From JADFRG01 sp046759305 (GTDB lineage Bacteria > Chloroflexota > Anaerolineae > Anaerolineales > E44-bin32): 36,299 bases of DNA. The DNA is taken from NCBI GenBank assembly GCA_046759305.1, contig JBHIBY010000022.1:1-36299 (forward strand). Reading direction: 5' to 3'. Of this stretch, positions 8,831-16,453 are shown in pieces (the first letter of the stretch is position 1; the number at the start of each line of letters is the position of its first letter). A model generated the notes under the pieces. It did not search any database. It saw only the letters and a list, made by a program, of their open reading frames with translations, and was not told the DNA's origin. A program made the translations under genes and the position numbers.

Positions 8831-9400
8831 GTGAGACTTACGCAACTTGAGGCCTCCGGATTGCCCAACAATTCGGAGGTCTCTGCTATCAGCTTGCCAA
8901 AACCGTTTCGGGCCGCATCGCCCAACGGTTCAGAGACCGCCACTTTCAGCCTGCTGAAATCGCTCGGGGCCGCATCGCAGCTACTATTGATCCCTATCCT
9001 CCTGGCTGGCTGCTCCCGGACCGAAACCGTGTCCAGCCAGGCGCCCCACTACTCAGGCACGTTTGAAGCCAGCTGCTCTCCAGTTGATGCCCCGGCGATT
9101 CTGCTCGACCTTTACAGGCTGGGCGACCCCGAGCCCCCAATGGTTAGCATTTCGGTCTGGCACTTTCAATCCCCAATTACCGGTAGCCAGATTGAATTGA
9201 AGGAGCGCACAGGCTACGGTGCGGCTTTCATCGGAGGAACAGAGTGGATCCCTGCCGCAGATGGCGCGATTGGATTTGAAGACTATGAAGAGGGAGAGAT
9301 GGCCCGAGGGTGGTTCTGGCTCAAGCTGGACGGCATAGATCGGATCGAGGGCCAGTTTGAGGCGACCTGGAGCGACTCCGGACTGGCGATCTGCGGTTAG
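8831..9400 (+). CDS. Hypothetical lipoprotein
   Basis: Not recognised. The frame is open from inside the previous gene; GTG at 8831, 2 nt after its stop, gives 189 residues. A hydrophobic run QLLLIPILLAGC forms a clear lipobox at about residue 60, so the mature protein is about 130 residues with the pattern expected of a beta-sandwich (SGTFEASCSP, GQFEATWSDSGLAICG). The pre-Cys region is long for a signal peptide, so a later start such as TTG 8894 is possible. The DNA for that region contains a hairpin and short internal repeats, which makes early translation doubtful. The lipoprotein assignment is good, the exact start is not, and the function is unknown. Confidence 0.65.
   Translation: MRLTQLEASGLPNNSEVSAISLPKPFRAASPNGSETATFSLLKSLGAASQLLLIPILLAGCSRTETVSSQAPHYSGTFEASCSPVDAPAILLDLYRLGDPEPPMVSISVWHFQSPITGSQIELKERTGYGAAFIGGTEWIPAADGAIGFEDYEEGEMARGWFWLKLDGIDRIEGQFEATWSDSGLAICG
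8853..8879 (+). terminator. Stem-loop after the DUF4139 gene
   Basis: CCTCCGGATTG (8853-8863) pairs with CAATTCGGAGG (8869-8879) over 11 positions with one G-U pair and a 5-nt loop. Only a weak pyrimidine stretch (TCTCTGCT) follows. It begins 24 nt after the DUF4139 stop and could attenuate transcription into the next lipoprotein, or be an RNA structure within its 5' end. Confidence 0.35.
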
Positions 9401-9486
9401 ACCCGAAGAGCTCAAACCCCGACTTCAGGCCTCCCTGTTGTTTTCTTGCCTGGTCCTAAAGCCATGCGAGACGGACAGAGCGGCCG

Positions 9487-10044
9487 TTAGGTGTCGGTGA
9501 ATAGGGGCAGGTGACCAAGGGCGATGATGTGGTTCCAATCTTCAGGATCACCCTCGGTGAAAATGGCGGCCTCTGCAACGACCTCAGCGCCGGCAAGATC
9601 CATCACTTTTCGCATGCCCTTGAGCGTCGATCCGGTGCTGATCACATCGTCAATGAGAGCCACCTTCCTGCCACCGACAAGCGCCCGGTCCTTCTCGTCC
9701 AGGTGGAGGCCTTGAGGTTTGCCGGTGGTAATCGAGAGCGTTTCGGCCTCGATGGTCTCTCCCATATACAGTTTGTAGCTCTTACGTAGCACCACGTAAT
9801 CCTTGCCGGTCTCTCTGGCGAGCGCACAAATTAACGGAATGCTTTTAGCCTCCGCGGTTACCAACACATCGTAGTCGACACCGTTCAGCCGTACTCCGAG
9901 CTCTCTGCCGCACGCCTCAACGAGCTCTGTATCTCCCAGGATGTTGAGTACTGCAATTCTCAGACCGGGTGCGACCTCGAACAGCGGGAGCTGCCGCTTC
10001 ACCCCCGCGACCTCAACCAGATGGGTCTCTCGCACTTCAGACAT
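9487..10044 (-). CDS. Purine phosphoribosyltransferase family protein (apt/xpt-like)
   Basis: A 185-residue cytosolic type I phosphoribosyltransferase. The PRPP-binding loop is VALIDDVISTGSTLKGM, with the acidic pair and TGST typical of the family; a second conserved block is DVLVTAEAKSIPLICALARE, which in adenine and xanthine phosphoribosyltransferases contacts pyrophosphate. It probably converts a free purine base plus PRPP to the nucleotide (salvage). Two in-frame ATGs exist; AAGGGGAG directly abuts the first but lies six bases before the second, so the second (10044) is preferred. It is divergent from an ArsR-type regulator, which may control it. The base specificity is not resolved. Confidence 0.85.
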   Translation of the reverse strand: MSEVRETHLVEVAGVKRQLPLFEVAPGLRIAVLNILGDTELVEACGRELGVRLNGVDYDVLVTAEAKSIPLICALARETGKDYVVLRKSYKLYMGETIEAETLSITTGKPQGLHLDEKDRALVGGRKVALIDDVISTGSTLKGMRKVMDLAGAEVVAEAAIFTEGDPEDWNHIIALGHLPLFTDT

Positions 10045-10070
10045 AAGCATCTCCCCTTGACAAGCCGGCC

Positions 10071-10103
10071 ATTCTACACAATACTATTTCGATATTCTTC
10101 GAA
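10071..10103. promoter_or_regulatory. Divergent promoter/operator between phosphoribosyltransferase and ArsR genes
   Basis: TTCGA (10088-10092) and TCGAA (10099-10103) form an inverted repeat around TATTCT, 8 nt before the regulator ATG. ArsR-family proteins usually bind such AT-rich palindromes next to their own start, so this is a reasonable self-operator. On the minus strand TAGAAT (10071-10076) is a candidate -10 for the phosphoribosyltransferase gene. Confidence 0.4.
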
Positions 10104-10111
10104 TTAGATAG

Positions 10112-10690
10112 ATGAACGTAAAACCAGAGAGATCCAGTTCAGATGAGCTCTTGGAGTTCTTCAAAGCGCTTGCGGACGCTAATCGATTGAAGATCGTCGG
10201 GTTGCTTTCCCAGAAGGGGTTCACAGTTGAGCAATTGGCGGCGATGCTCGAGTTGAGGCCTTCGACCGTATCCCACCATCTTTCAAGACTCGCGCGGGCT
10301 AGCCTCGTGAGCGCCCGCGCAGATGGCTATTATAGCGTATACGAATTGGAGACGGACGCACTCGAAAAAATGGCACGTCGTCTACTGTCGCGAGAGGAGC
10401 TGCCGACACTAACGGCTGAAATCGACATGACCGCATTTGACCGAAAGGTCGTTGCGGATTTTTCGCTTCCCGATGGACGCCTCAAGACTATCCCCGCCCA
10501 GCGCAAAAAGCTACTCGCAATCCTTCGGCATATAGTGAACGATTTCAGGATGGGTACTCGGTACGGCGAAAAGCGCGTGAATGAAATCCTTTCGCGCTTC
10601 CATGAGGATACTGCGACGCTGCGGCGCGAGCTGGTGGGTGCGGGATTGCTTAGCCGCGAGGCGGGAAATTATTGGCGGGCCGTACCCTAG
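10112..10690 (+). CDS. ArsR-family regulator with C-terminal DUF2087
   Basis: A 192-residue DNA-binding protein. Residues about 10-85 are an ArsR winged helix (FFKALADANRLKIVGLLSQ, then the recognition helix LRPSTVSHHLSRLARASLV and a wing with YYSVYELE). Residues about 110-190 are DUF2087: ADFSLPDGRLKTIPAQRKKLLAILRHI, EKRVNEILSRFHEDTATLRRELV and GLLSR..NYWR. There is no ELCVCDL-type metal site, so the signal is probably not a metal; DUF2087 may sense or bind something else. No Shine-Dalgarno is visible before the ATG, consistent with a leaderless or weakly translated repressor. The target may be itself and the divergent phosphoribosyltransferase gene. Confidence 0.9.
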   Translation: MNVKPERSSSDELLEFFKALADANRLKIVGLLSQKGFTVEQLAAMLELRPSTVSHHLSRLARASLVSARADGYYSVYELETDALEKMARRLLSREELPTLTAEIDMTAFDRKVVADFSLPDGRLKTIPAQRKKLLAILRHIVNDFRMGTRYGEKRVNEILSRFHEDTATLRRELVGAGLLSREAGNYWRAVP

Positions 10691-10799
10691 CACAGAGGGA
10701 TTGGCCCGAAGCGATGCCTCCCATTTTGTCTTCCGGCTATTCCTTCAACGCCCTAGCTCGAATCTTCGGCATTTACTATGAGTCTTGCACGTGGGACGC

Positions 10800-11237
10800 T
10801 CAAGTACGAGTTCCGGAAATATAATTCTCCAATTGATTGATCGTAAATTCCTGATCAGCAATGATGGCTTTGACGAGATCTCCAATGGAGACAACTCCGA
10901 CAATCTTCTCTCCCTCAAGAACAGGCAGGTGACGGATATGCTTGTCAGTCATGAGGGCCATTGCCTCTTCTACGGTATTTTCTGAGCCCACGGTGACCAC
11001 TTCCTCCGTCATGATCTCACTCACGGGTGTCTTCATAGATGTCTTTCCATGCAGAACCACTTTGCGCGCATAATCTCGTTCAGAAACAACCCCTATGAGT
11101 TCCCCGTTCTTAAGAACCAGCAAGGCTCCGATGTTCTTCTCAGCAAGCAGCTGCAGCGCTTCGTAGACCGAGGCATCGGGGGAGGTTATCCAAACATCGG
11201 GCCCCTTTCTTTCCAGCAGTTGGCGGATTGAAATCAT
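10800..11237 (-). CDS. Two-CBS-domain protein
   Basis: A 145-residue protein made almost entirely of a Bateman pair. CBS1 covers about residues 5-60 (ASVYEALQLLAEKNIGALLVLKNGELIGVVSERDYARKVV) and CBS2 about 72-130 (VSEIMTEEVVTVGSENTVEEAMALMTDKHIRHLPVLEGEKIVGVVSIGDLVKAII). Such stand-alone modules bind adenosine nucleotides and often regulate a partner enzyme or transporter. The frame is open 22 codons further upstream, but GGAGGT lies five bases before the ATG at 11237, which decides the start. It converges with the ArsR gene; the 279 bp upstream contains no recognisable gene. The partner is unknown. Confidence 0.9.
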   Translation of the reverse strand: MISIRQLLERKGPDVWITSPDASVYEALQLLAEKNIGALLVLKNGELIGVVSERDYARKVVLHGKTSMKTPVSEIMTEEVVTVGSENTVEEAMALMTDKHIRHLPVLEGEKIVGVVSIGDLVKAIIADQEFTINQLENYISGTRT

Positions 11238-11516
11238 TACGACCTCCGAGTTTCTGAATTCTCCCGAAATTTGGCTCCGCAATCCGATCGAACAAGATAA
11301 CAATCTTCAGCGATTTGCGCAGCTTACGATGATTGCTGCGGCGAGCTTTTCTGCTTGATCCTACGGTAGCACAGTGGCCTCAGACCTTCAAGCGAACGGC
11401 AAATGCTTTTGGCAGGAGGGGCGTACCCTAGTCCATGCTATGTGGCCTCGGCGGACCGGCGTCAGGACGTGTAAGCCGTTGGCACAGCCTAGCTAGCGTC
11501 ATTCTTGCCCGCTCTA

Positions 11517-12269
11517 CTAAGTTTGTGACAGTTGCGCCTCGGCCAGCACAAATACGCTTGGGGATAGTTGAATCCATTGTCCGGTCGGTTGCAGCGCTGA
11601 ATCTACAGCTACGAGAGTACGCGGGGGGATCAGACTCTTGACTAATGGAAGTCGAAATTGCGAGACCGCCAGTTGTCGCTTCACGGAAAAGCCAGATCCG
11701 TGCAGCCACGCCCGTACAGCTTCCGGATGGAAATTGAAGTTGAGCTCCACGAATTCGACCGGTTCTTGTTGGAACGGATTCCAACTCTGGCGGCGAACCA
11801 ACCAACGCAGAATAGCTTTCAAATTTCGCTTGTTGGCGTACTCCAGGATAAAGCTGGCTCCGCCCCTCAACACCTTTCGCACACTGACTAATGCCGCCTG
11901 GGAATTGGCCATGTGATGAAACGTTCGAATCATGGTAGCCGTATCGAAAGACTCGCGCTTGAAGGGCAAGTAATAGACATCACCCACAACATAACTATAT
12001 CGATCGTCCGCGCCGAGCCGTGACTGGGCCAGTTTCAATTGAGAGTGAGAGTAGTCGAGAAGCGCCACACGATCGAAACCCGCGTAGCGCGAGGTGTGCC
12101 GGCCCGCGCCTGCGCCGAGCTCTAGCAGGAATTCGCCGGCTGAGGGGAGCAAGCGCTTGAGCGCGGCCGCCTCTGCCCCATCCTCATAGGCGCGATCCCC
12201 GCGTTCCCAGAAACGCTCCTGATAGTCGGATCCTTCGTAATCACAAATGGGAATTGGGGTCTCGCTCAA
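11517..12269 (-). CDS. Class I SAM-dependent methyltransferase
   Basis: About 250 residues with a Methyltransf_11-type Rossmann fold: motif I FLLELGAGAGRHTSRYAG, an acidic end of strand 2 (VALLDYSHSQLKLAQ), VVGDVYYLPFKRESFDTATMIRTFHHM, and SVRKVLRGGASFILEYANK. The substrate is unknown; this subclass methylates small molecules such as quinones or lipids. The reading frame runs open far upstream, but that part is out of frame with the ABC permease gene and is not coding. TTG at 12269, 14 nt after the permease stop and with AGGA upstream, is the likely start. It is the last gene of the GntR/YhfC/ABC cluster, so it may act on the same physiology. Confidence 0.82.
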   Translation of the reverse strand: MSETPIPICDYEGSDYQERFWERGDRAYEDGAEAAALKRLLPSAGEFLLELGAGAGRHTSRYAGFDRVALLDYSHSQLKLAQSRLGADDRYSYVVGDVYYLPFKRESFDTATMIRTFHHMANSQAALVSVRKVLRGGASFILEYANKRNLKAILRWLVRRQSWNPFQQEPVEFVELNFNFHPEAVRAWLHGSGFSVKRQLAVSQFRLPLVKSLIPPRTLVAVDSALQPTGQWIQLSPSVFVLAEAQLSQT

Positions 12270-12283
12270 CTCGTAGCCGAATC

Positions 12284-13072
12284 CTATTTCCAGCGGGTCA
12301 GAATGGTCTCCCGCTGAAACAGCCGAACGGCTGCCGTCAGAAGGGCGGCGTCGATAGCGACCAGCGCAAGCGCGAACACGATAACCAGCTGTGCATCGAT
12401 AAATATCAAACCCGCCATCTGCGCGAAGAAGATGAGCAGAACCGGCAGGAAGACCAGCATGGAGGTCTGCTCTGCTGTCCGAGGATCCGTTGCGCGAGAT
12501 GAGACCATCACCGCTACGCTCACGCCAGTCAGTGCGAGAAGCGGACCCACGATAAACACCGCGATCAGCCAGAACGGATTCAGCAGGTTGTCCATCACGC
12601 CAGGCCCCACTCCCATCAACGTTACTCCAATCACCAGAACTACATACGCAAACCAGGTCGCTGCTACGCCCGGCATGACGGCTGCAGCCGACTTGCCACC
12701 CAACAATTCGGCGGTAGTGATCGGAGTGGCCAGCAGCGGCTCGAGGGTACGGGTCGTCTTCTCTCCAATGATGCTGTAGGAGGCGATAGTGATCGGGATA
12801 GCGAGCGGGATGATCATAAATAGCAAAATGAACTGGCTGATGAGGAAGTACTGCATGCACTCCTCTCCGGTTAAGTTATTGCACAGCGCCATGAAGCTCG
12901 AAGGGATCTCCTCCAGATCACTCGCAATGTCCGAGGAGGAACCGACGAAGTATAGGATCCCCAGAGGAAGGATCGCGGCCATCAGCGGCAGAAAGGCTAC
13001 CGTTACGAGCACAAAGCGATTCTTGAATACTTCCGCCCACTCTTTGCGAACGATCTGATAGAGCCTGTTCAC
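12284..13072 (-). CDS. ABC-2 type transporter permease
   Basis: A 262-residue membrane protein with six likely helices: an N-terminal cytoplasmic stretch (IVRKEWAEVFKNR), helix 1 (VLVTVAFLPLMAAILPLGILYFV), an extracytoplasmic loop with two Cys, then helices 2-6. The block SYSIIGEKTTRTLEPLLATPITTAELLGGK is characteristic of NatB-like ABC-2 permeases. With the ATPase gene it overlaps by 4 nt (ATGA), so the two are translationally coupled and should form an exporter. The substrate is unknown; related systems export sodium, lipids or antimicrobial peptides. Confidence 0.9.
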   Translation of the reverse strand: MNRLYQIVRKEWAEVFKNRFVLVTVAFLPLMAAILPLGILYFVGSSSDIASDLEEIPSSFMALCNNLTGEECMQYFLISQFILLFMIIPLAIPITIASYSIIGEKTTRTLEPLLATPITTAELLGGKSAAAVMPGVAATWFAYVVLVIGVTLMGVGPGVMDNLLNPFWLIAVFIVGPLLALTGVSVAVMVSSRATDPRTAEQTSMLVFLPVLLIFFAQMAGLIFIDAQLVIVFALALVAIDAALLTAAVRLFQRETILTRWK

Positions 13073-14007
13073 GTCGTATCTCCTCGCTCGAATTCCGCTT
13101 CATCGTTGCTCAACAGGTGCAGATAAACATCCTCCAATGACTTACGGATTTCTCCAACAAACTGCACCTGTGCACCCGCGTTGACCAGTGCGGCGACGAG
13201 CGCCGGATTGTGTGCCTCTGGGTCATCCAGCGTGACAACCAGCCGGGCGTCCACGGATTCCACAGCATCTACAAAGGGGAAATCGGTTACTGTCGCTTCA
13301 AATCCCGGGCGAAGCTCAGCGAGGTGGAACACGACCTTGCTTCCAAAGACTTCGCGCCGCAGGGCTGCCGGCGTGTCAAGAGCCAACAATTGAGTGTTGA
13401 GCACTCCAATTCGATCGCACAGACGATCCGCCTCATCCAGATTGTGAGTGTTCAAGACGATCGTGCGGCCCTCGCCTCTCAATCCCTCGATGAACTCCCG
13501 CACCAAGCGCGACGCCTCTGGATCCAGGCCTGTGGTGGGTTCATCCAAGAAGAGGACCGGAGGCTCGTGCAGCATCGCCCGGGCGATGGCCAACTTCTGA
13601 CGCATCCCACGTGAAAAAGTGCCGACCGGCTCCGAGCGTCGCTCCCAAAGACCGAGAAGTTTCAAGTAGCGTTCCACCCTTCCTTCGACATCACTTACGT
13701 CGTACAGGAAGGCAAAAAAGCTCAGGTTGCGCTCGGCACTAAGCCTATCGTAAAGCCCCGGAGCCTCCGTCAAAATGCCGACGTTACGGCGGATCGCCTG
13801 GTCGTCTTCCCCAAGGCGGTAGCCGGCCACCTGCGCTGTCCCCGAGGTGGGATTGATCAATGCGCTCAACATGCGCAGGGTTGTGGTCTTCCCTGCCCCG
13901 TTCGGACCCAGGAAGCCGAAAACCTCACCCGGTCGAATCTCAAGCTCCAGATCTTCCACCGCCGTGATATCGTTGAAATTCTTCGTCAAGCCCTCAATAT
14001 TGATCAT
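13069..14007 (-). CDS. ABC transporter ATP-binding protein
   Basis: A 312-residue ATPase partner of the downstream permease. Walker A is GPNGAGKTT (about 35-43), the Q-loop lies near NVGILTEAPGLYDRLS, the signature is FSRGMRQKLAIARAM (variant of LSGGQ, common in drug/lipid exporters), Walker B is VLFLDEPTTGLDP, and the switch His is in NTHNLDEADRL. The C-terminal 90 residues form the extra domain found in NatA/DrrA-type ATPases. It sits 24 nt after the YhfC gene in a GntR-led operon. Confidence 0.93.
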   Translation of the reverse strand: MINIEGLTKNFNDITAVEDLELEIRPGEVFGFLGPNGAGKTTTLRMLSALINPTSGTAQVAGYRLGEDDQAIRRNVGILTEAPGLYDRLSAERNLSFFAFLYDVSDVEGRVERYLKLLGLWERRSEPVGTFSRGMRQKLAIARAMLHEPPVLFLDEPTTGLDPEASRLVREFIEGLRGEGRTIVLNTHNLDEADRLCDRIGVLNTQLLALDTPAALRREVFGSKVVFHLAELRPGFEATVTDFPFVDAVESVDARLVVTLDDPEAHNPALVAALVNAGAQVQFVGEIRKSLEDVYLHLLSNDEAEFERGDTT

Positions 14008-14031
14008 TTGTCGTCTTCCAGATCCTCTAAT

Positions 14032-14898
14032 TCAGCTTGAGTAGCGAGAATCGTCCAGCTTCTTTTCTGTAATCTGTACAGGCACAGGCTCGAATTCAGC
14101 AGGCGGCCGCTTTGGAACTTCCTCACGGGGCGGTTCGACCTCCTTCAACAAGAAGATGATCCCCAGGCTGACAAACCCCATCACGCCGACAACGGCTTCC
14201 GTAGCCACAACGCTGACCTGAGTGACTGCCACTACAGCCACCGCGTCCACGAATGCGTGCCAGGCGATCGCCGCCACAAGCCACAGACGGTTGTTATGAG
14301 TGAATACCCGCATTACCATCACGCTTAGCGATAGGTGCAGCATGAGAGCAAATGACCGCTCTACCGCTCCCAATAGGTTCAGGAATAGCGGCGTGTCCCA
14401 GTAGGCAGCAAACTGCGCCTCCACAAGCTCAAGCTGCTCAGCCGGTATCAGGCTTTGCAGCATTCCTTGTCGAAACAGGAGCGCTTGCACGAGCACCCAT
14501 AGCACGGTGAGGCCCAGGAGCATCGCTTCGATGCCTCCCCATCCAGCACCATACATCAGCGCCGAGTTCCACGAACGCGCATTCTTTATCCAATAGCGTA
14601 GTCCCAACCAGCGCGTGACTTCCTCAAACAGCCCTGCGGACAACCCTAAGAGCAGCGCCCCAAGCAGGAGTGCAATCCCGAAAACGCCCTCACCTAAACC
14701 GAGCTTCTCCAGTATGGGGTTTAGAAGGACAAAGTTGAACGGGATATGCAGAATTTGAGATCCGATGAATAGCGCCGCACCGACAAAGAACAACCGCCAA
14801 CGCTGGTCCGTACAGCGCGCCAGGAAGATCCCGAGCACGACCGGCATCGCGATCATCAACAAACCGTTCAACATCCTTACTGCGATATCCACTGCCAC
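14032..14898 (-). CDS. YhfC-family intramembrane metalloprotease-like protein
   Basis: A 288-residue polytopic membrane protein with about seven helices. The conserved EEVTRWLGLRY block (about residues 92-102), followed by NSALMYGAGWGGIEAMLLG, is the hallmark of the YhfC family, distantly related to CPBP/Abi (CAAX-protease-like) glutamic proteases. A later His in AIAWHAFVDAVAVV is compatible with the catalytic site. The C-terminus is a charged cytoplasmic tail. It lies between the GntR regulator and the ABC genes, so it probably acts with the exporter, for instance in processing, immunity or stress sensing. Family call good, protease activity inferred. Confidence 0.82.
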   Translation of the reverse strand: MAVDIAVRMLNGLLMIAMPVVLGIFLARCTDQRWRLFFVGAALFIGSQILHIPFNFVLLNPILEKLGLGEGVFGIALLLGALLLGLSAGLFEEVTRWLGLRYWIKNARSWNSALMYGAGWGGIEAMLLGLTVLWVLVQALLFRQGMLQSLIPAEQLELVEAQFAAYWDTPLFLNLLGAVERSFALMLHLSLSVMVMRVFTHNNRLWLVAAIAWHAFVDAVAVVAVTQVSVVATEAVVGVMGFVSLGIIFLLKEVEPPREEVPKRPPAEFEPVPVQITEKKLDDSRYSS

Positions 14899-14936
14899 CG
14901 TCCTAGTGCTTGGAGATCAATGTTTCACGTGCAACC

Positions 14937-15320
14937 TTACCTGGTAGGCGGCTGCCCCTCTTGCTCCCACTGCCCCAGGACAAAGCCCACGCTTTGAGCG
15001 ATTTCTTCCGGCTCATATCCCAGACGATGAGCTTGCGATGCAAACCTTCGGGTGATCTCCTCGAGGCTCAGCTTTCCTCTATCCGCGGATTCGATGACGT
15101 AGCTCCCGCGCCCTTGTTGAGTCGAGATCGAGCCGGTCTCATCCAGCATTCGATATGCGCGTGCGACGGTATTGAAGTTCACATCAAGCTCGTCCGCCAG
15201 ATCGCGGACCGTGGGTAACTGGTCACCCGGCTTGAGTTCTCCATTTGCAATCCGCCTCTCGAGCTGATCCACTATCTGGAAGTAGATCGGCTCCCCGCTC
15301 CTGAAGTTGAGCTCAACCAC
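14937..15320 (-). CDS. GntR-family regulator, YtrA subfamily
   Basis: A 127-residue repressor-like protein. Residues 8-75 are a GntR winged helix: PIYFQIVDQLERRIANGELKPGDQLPTVRDLADELDVNFNTVARAYRMLDETGSI, with TQQGRGSYV forming the wing. The short C-terminal tail of about 50 residues lacks a large ligand domain, which defines the YtrA type. YtrA regulators usually repress the ABC operon they head, which fits this cluster. The start is GTG with GGAGAAG upstream. An array of six 8-bp repeats lies 63 bp upstream of the gene and is a candidate binding region. Confidence 0.92.
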   Translation of the reverse strand: MVELNFRSGEPIYFQIVDQLERRIANGELKPGDQLPTVRDLADELDVNFNTVARAYRMLDETGSISTQQGRGSYVIESADRGKLSLEEITRRFASQAHRLGYEPEEIAQSVGFVLGQWEQEGQPPTR

Positions 15321-15382
15321 CTACGACTTCTCCAGCAAGCACTCGAGGTCAGCGTGGGGAGGCCTGACAAGAAACCCGTACA

Positions 15383-15431
15383 TATTGTCGCATTGTAGCA
15401 TTGTCTTATTGTACCATTGTTTCTATTGTAT
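15383..15431. repeat. Six-copy YATTGTNN short tandem repeat upstream of gntR operon
   Basis: Units start at 15383, 15391, 15399, 15407 and 15415 (exactly 8 bp apart) and at 15424 (9 bp apart). Each reads T/C-ATTGT plus two variable bases. On the minus strand, toward the gntR gene, the same DNA reads as repeated ACAAT, including TACAAT twice, which resembles a -10 hexamer. The last base of the sixth unit is part of the stop codon of the neighbouring AIR-synthase-like gene. It may be a multimeric operator, a promoter with repeated -10-like boxes, or a slippage-prone repeat. Confidence 0.8.
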
Positions 15432-16453
15432 TAGGAGGTCTCGAATAGCGCAGCGATCGCATCCCGCTCGGGTATGGCCATCGGCCGGGTCCCTGTCTCA
15501 GAGACGAGGGTCACGCTCGGCTCCCCGTGCTCTACAACCTCCCCGATCGCGACCGCGGAGATCCCGCGCTCGCCCAGGGCACTCAGAATTTGAGGCGCGC
15601 TTTCCGATCTCACCACGAGCAGAAGTGCGCCTGACGCGATGCATGCGAGCGGGTCCAATCCAAAGTGCTCACAAAGAACCCGGCCCTCTGGGATTACTTG
15701 GATTTCTGATTCCTGAACCTGAAGAGCAACTGATGAGGCTTGAGCCAGCTCCCATAGACCGGTCGCCAGCCCGCCCTCAGTGGGATCGTGCATCGCATGT
15801 ACTTCGCCGGAGGCTTGCGCGGCCTGTGCGGCCGGCAAAACGCTGATCCCCGGCTCGTGCAGGTAATTTGCGCACCTGGACAGGAAATCCGCATCAAACT
15901 GTCCCTCAAGTTCTTCGGCCTTCTCACGCGCGATGATGGCAGTAGCCTCGATCGGTACGCCGCCCGCAAGGATCACGATGTCCCCCTCTTTGATTCCAGC
16001 AGGGGTAACCAATTCATCCGGATCGACTTCTCCAAGCATGCAACCTAAGATGAGCGGCCGATCGATACCATAGGTTGCTTCTGTATGCCCACCGACTAGG
16101 CTTACTCCCAATGCCGCACATGCCTGCGTAATCTGCTCGAACACCGTGGTGGCGAGCTGCTCATCCGCCTGGCCTTCTGGCATCAGCAAGGTCGCCAGAA
16201 ACCAACGGGGAGTCGCTCCCATACATGCCACATCATTAGCGTTTACGTGAACCGCATACCAACCCAGCTGGTCTGTGGCAAAGGTGATGGGGTCGGTTTT
16301 TGCTACCAGATACCGGTCCCCCATATCCATGACGGCTGCATCCAGGCCAATCCCAGGCCCAACCACGACGCTCGGATCGCTTGAAGTGATCTGTTCGAGC
16401 AGCCGGCCCAAGTCGGCAGCCGGTACCTTTCCCACGTGATATTTCGAGGTCAT
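15431..16453 (-). CDS. AIR synthase-related protein (HypE/ThiL-like)
   Basis: A 340-residue enzyme of the PurM/HypE/ThiL/SelD superfamily, whose members use ATP to activate an amide, carboxylate or phosphate. The N-terminal half shows VVGPGIGLDAAVMDMGDRYLVAKTDPITF and HVNANDVACMGATPRWFLATLL; the glycine-rich GGHTEA and the C-terminal HDPTEGGLATGLWELA complete the ATP site. It ends in ALFETS, so it lacks the C-terminal PRIC cysteine that HypE needs, and no hydrogenase gene is near. It overlaps the EcfT gene by ATGA, the fifth gene of an ECF transporter operon. It therefore probably acts on the imported vitamin or its precursor; thiamine monophosphate kinase-like activity is possible but unproven. 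Confidence 0.85.
   Translation of the reverse strand: MTSKYHVGKVPAADLGRLLEQITSSDPSVVVGPGIGLDAAVMDMGDRYLVAKTDPITFATDQLGWYAVHVNANDVACMGATPRWFLATLLMPEGQADEQLATTVFEQITQACAALGVSLVGGHTEATYGIDRPLILGCMLGEVDPDELVTPAGIKEGDIVILAGGVPIEATAIIAREKAEELEGQFDADFLSRCANYLHEPGISVLPAAQAAQASGEVHAMHDPTEGGLATGLWELAQASSVALQVQESEIQVIPEGRVLCEHFGLDPLACIASGALLLVVRSESAPQILSALGERGISAVAIGEVVEHGEPSVTLVSETGTRPMAIPERDAIAALFETS

Noticed and set aside
11517..12860. One 447-codon minus-strand frame including the methyltransferase
   Set aside because: The first 197 codons lie inside the ABC permease gene in another frame and show no family motif; only the part from TTG 12269 is a real gene.
15431..16453. Hydrogenase maturation protein HypE
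   Set aside because: No hydrogenase genes nearby and the protein lacks the C-terminal PRIC-type cysteine.
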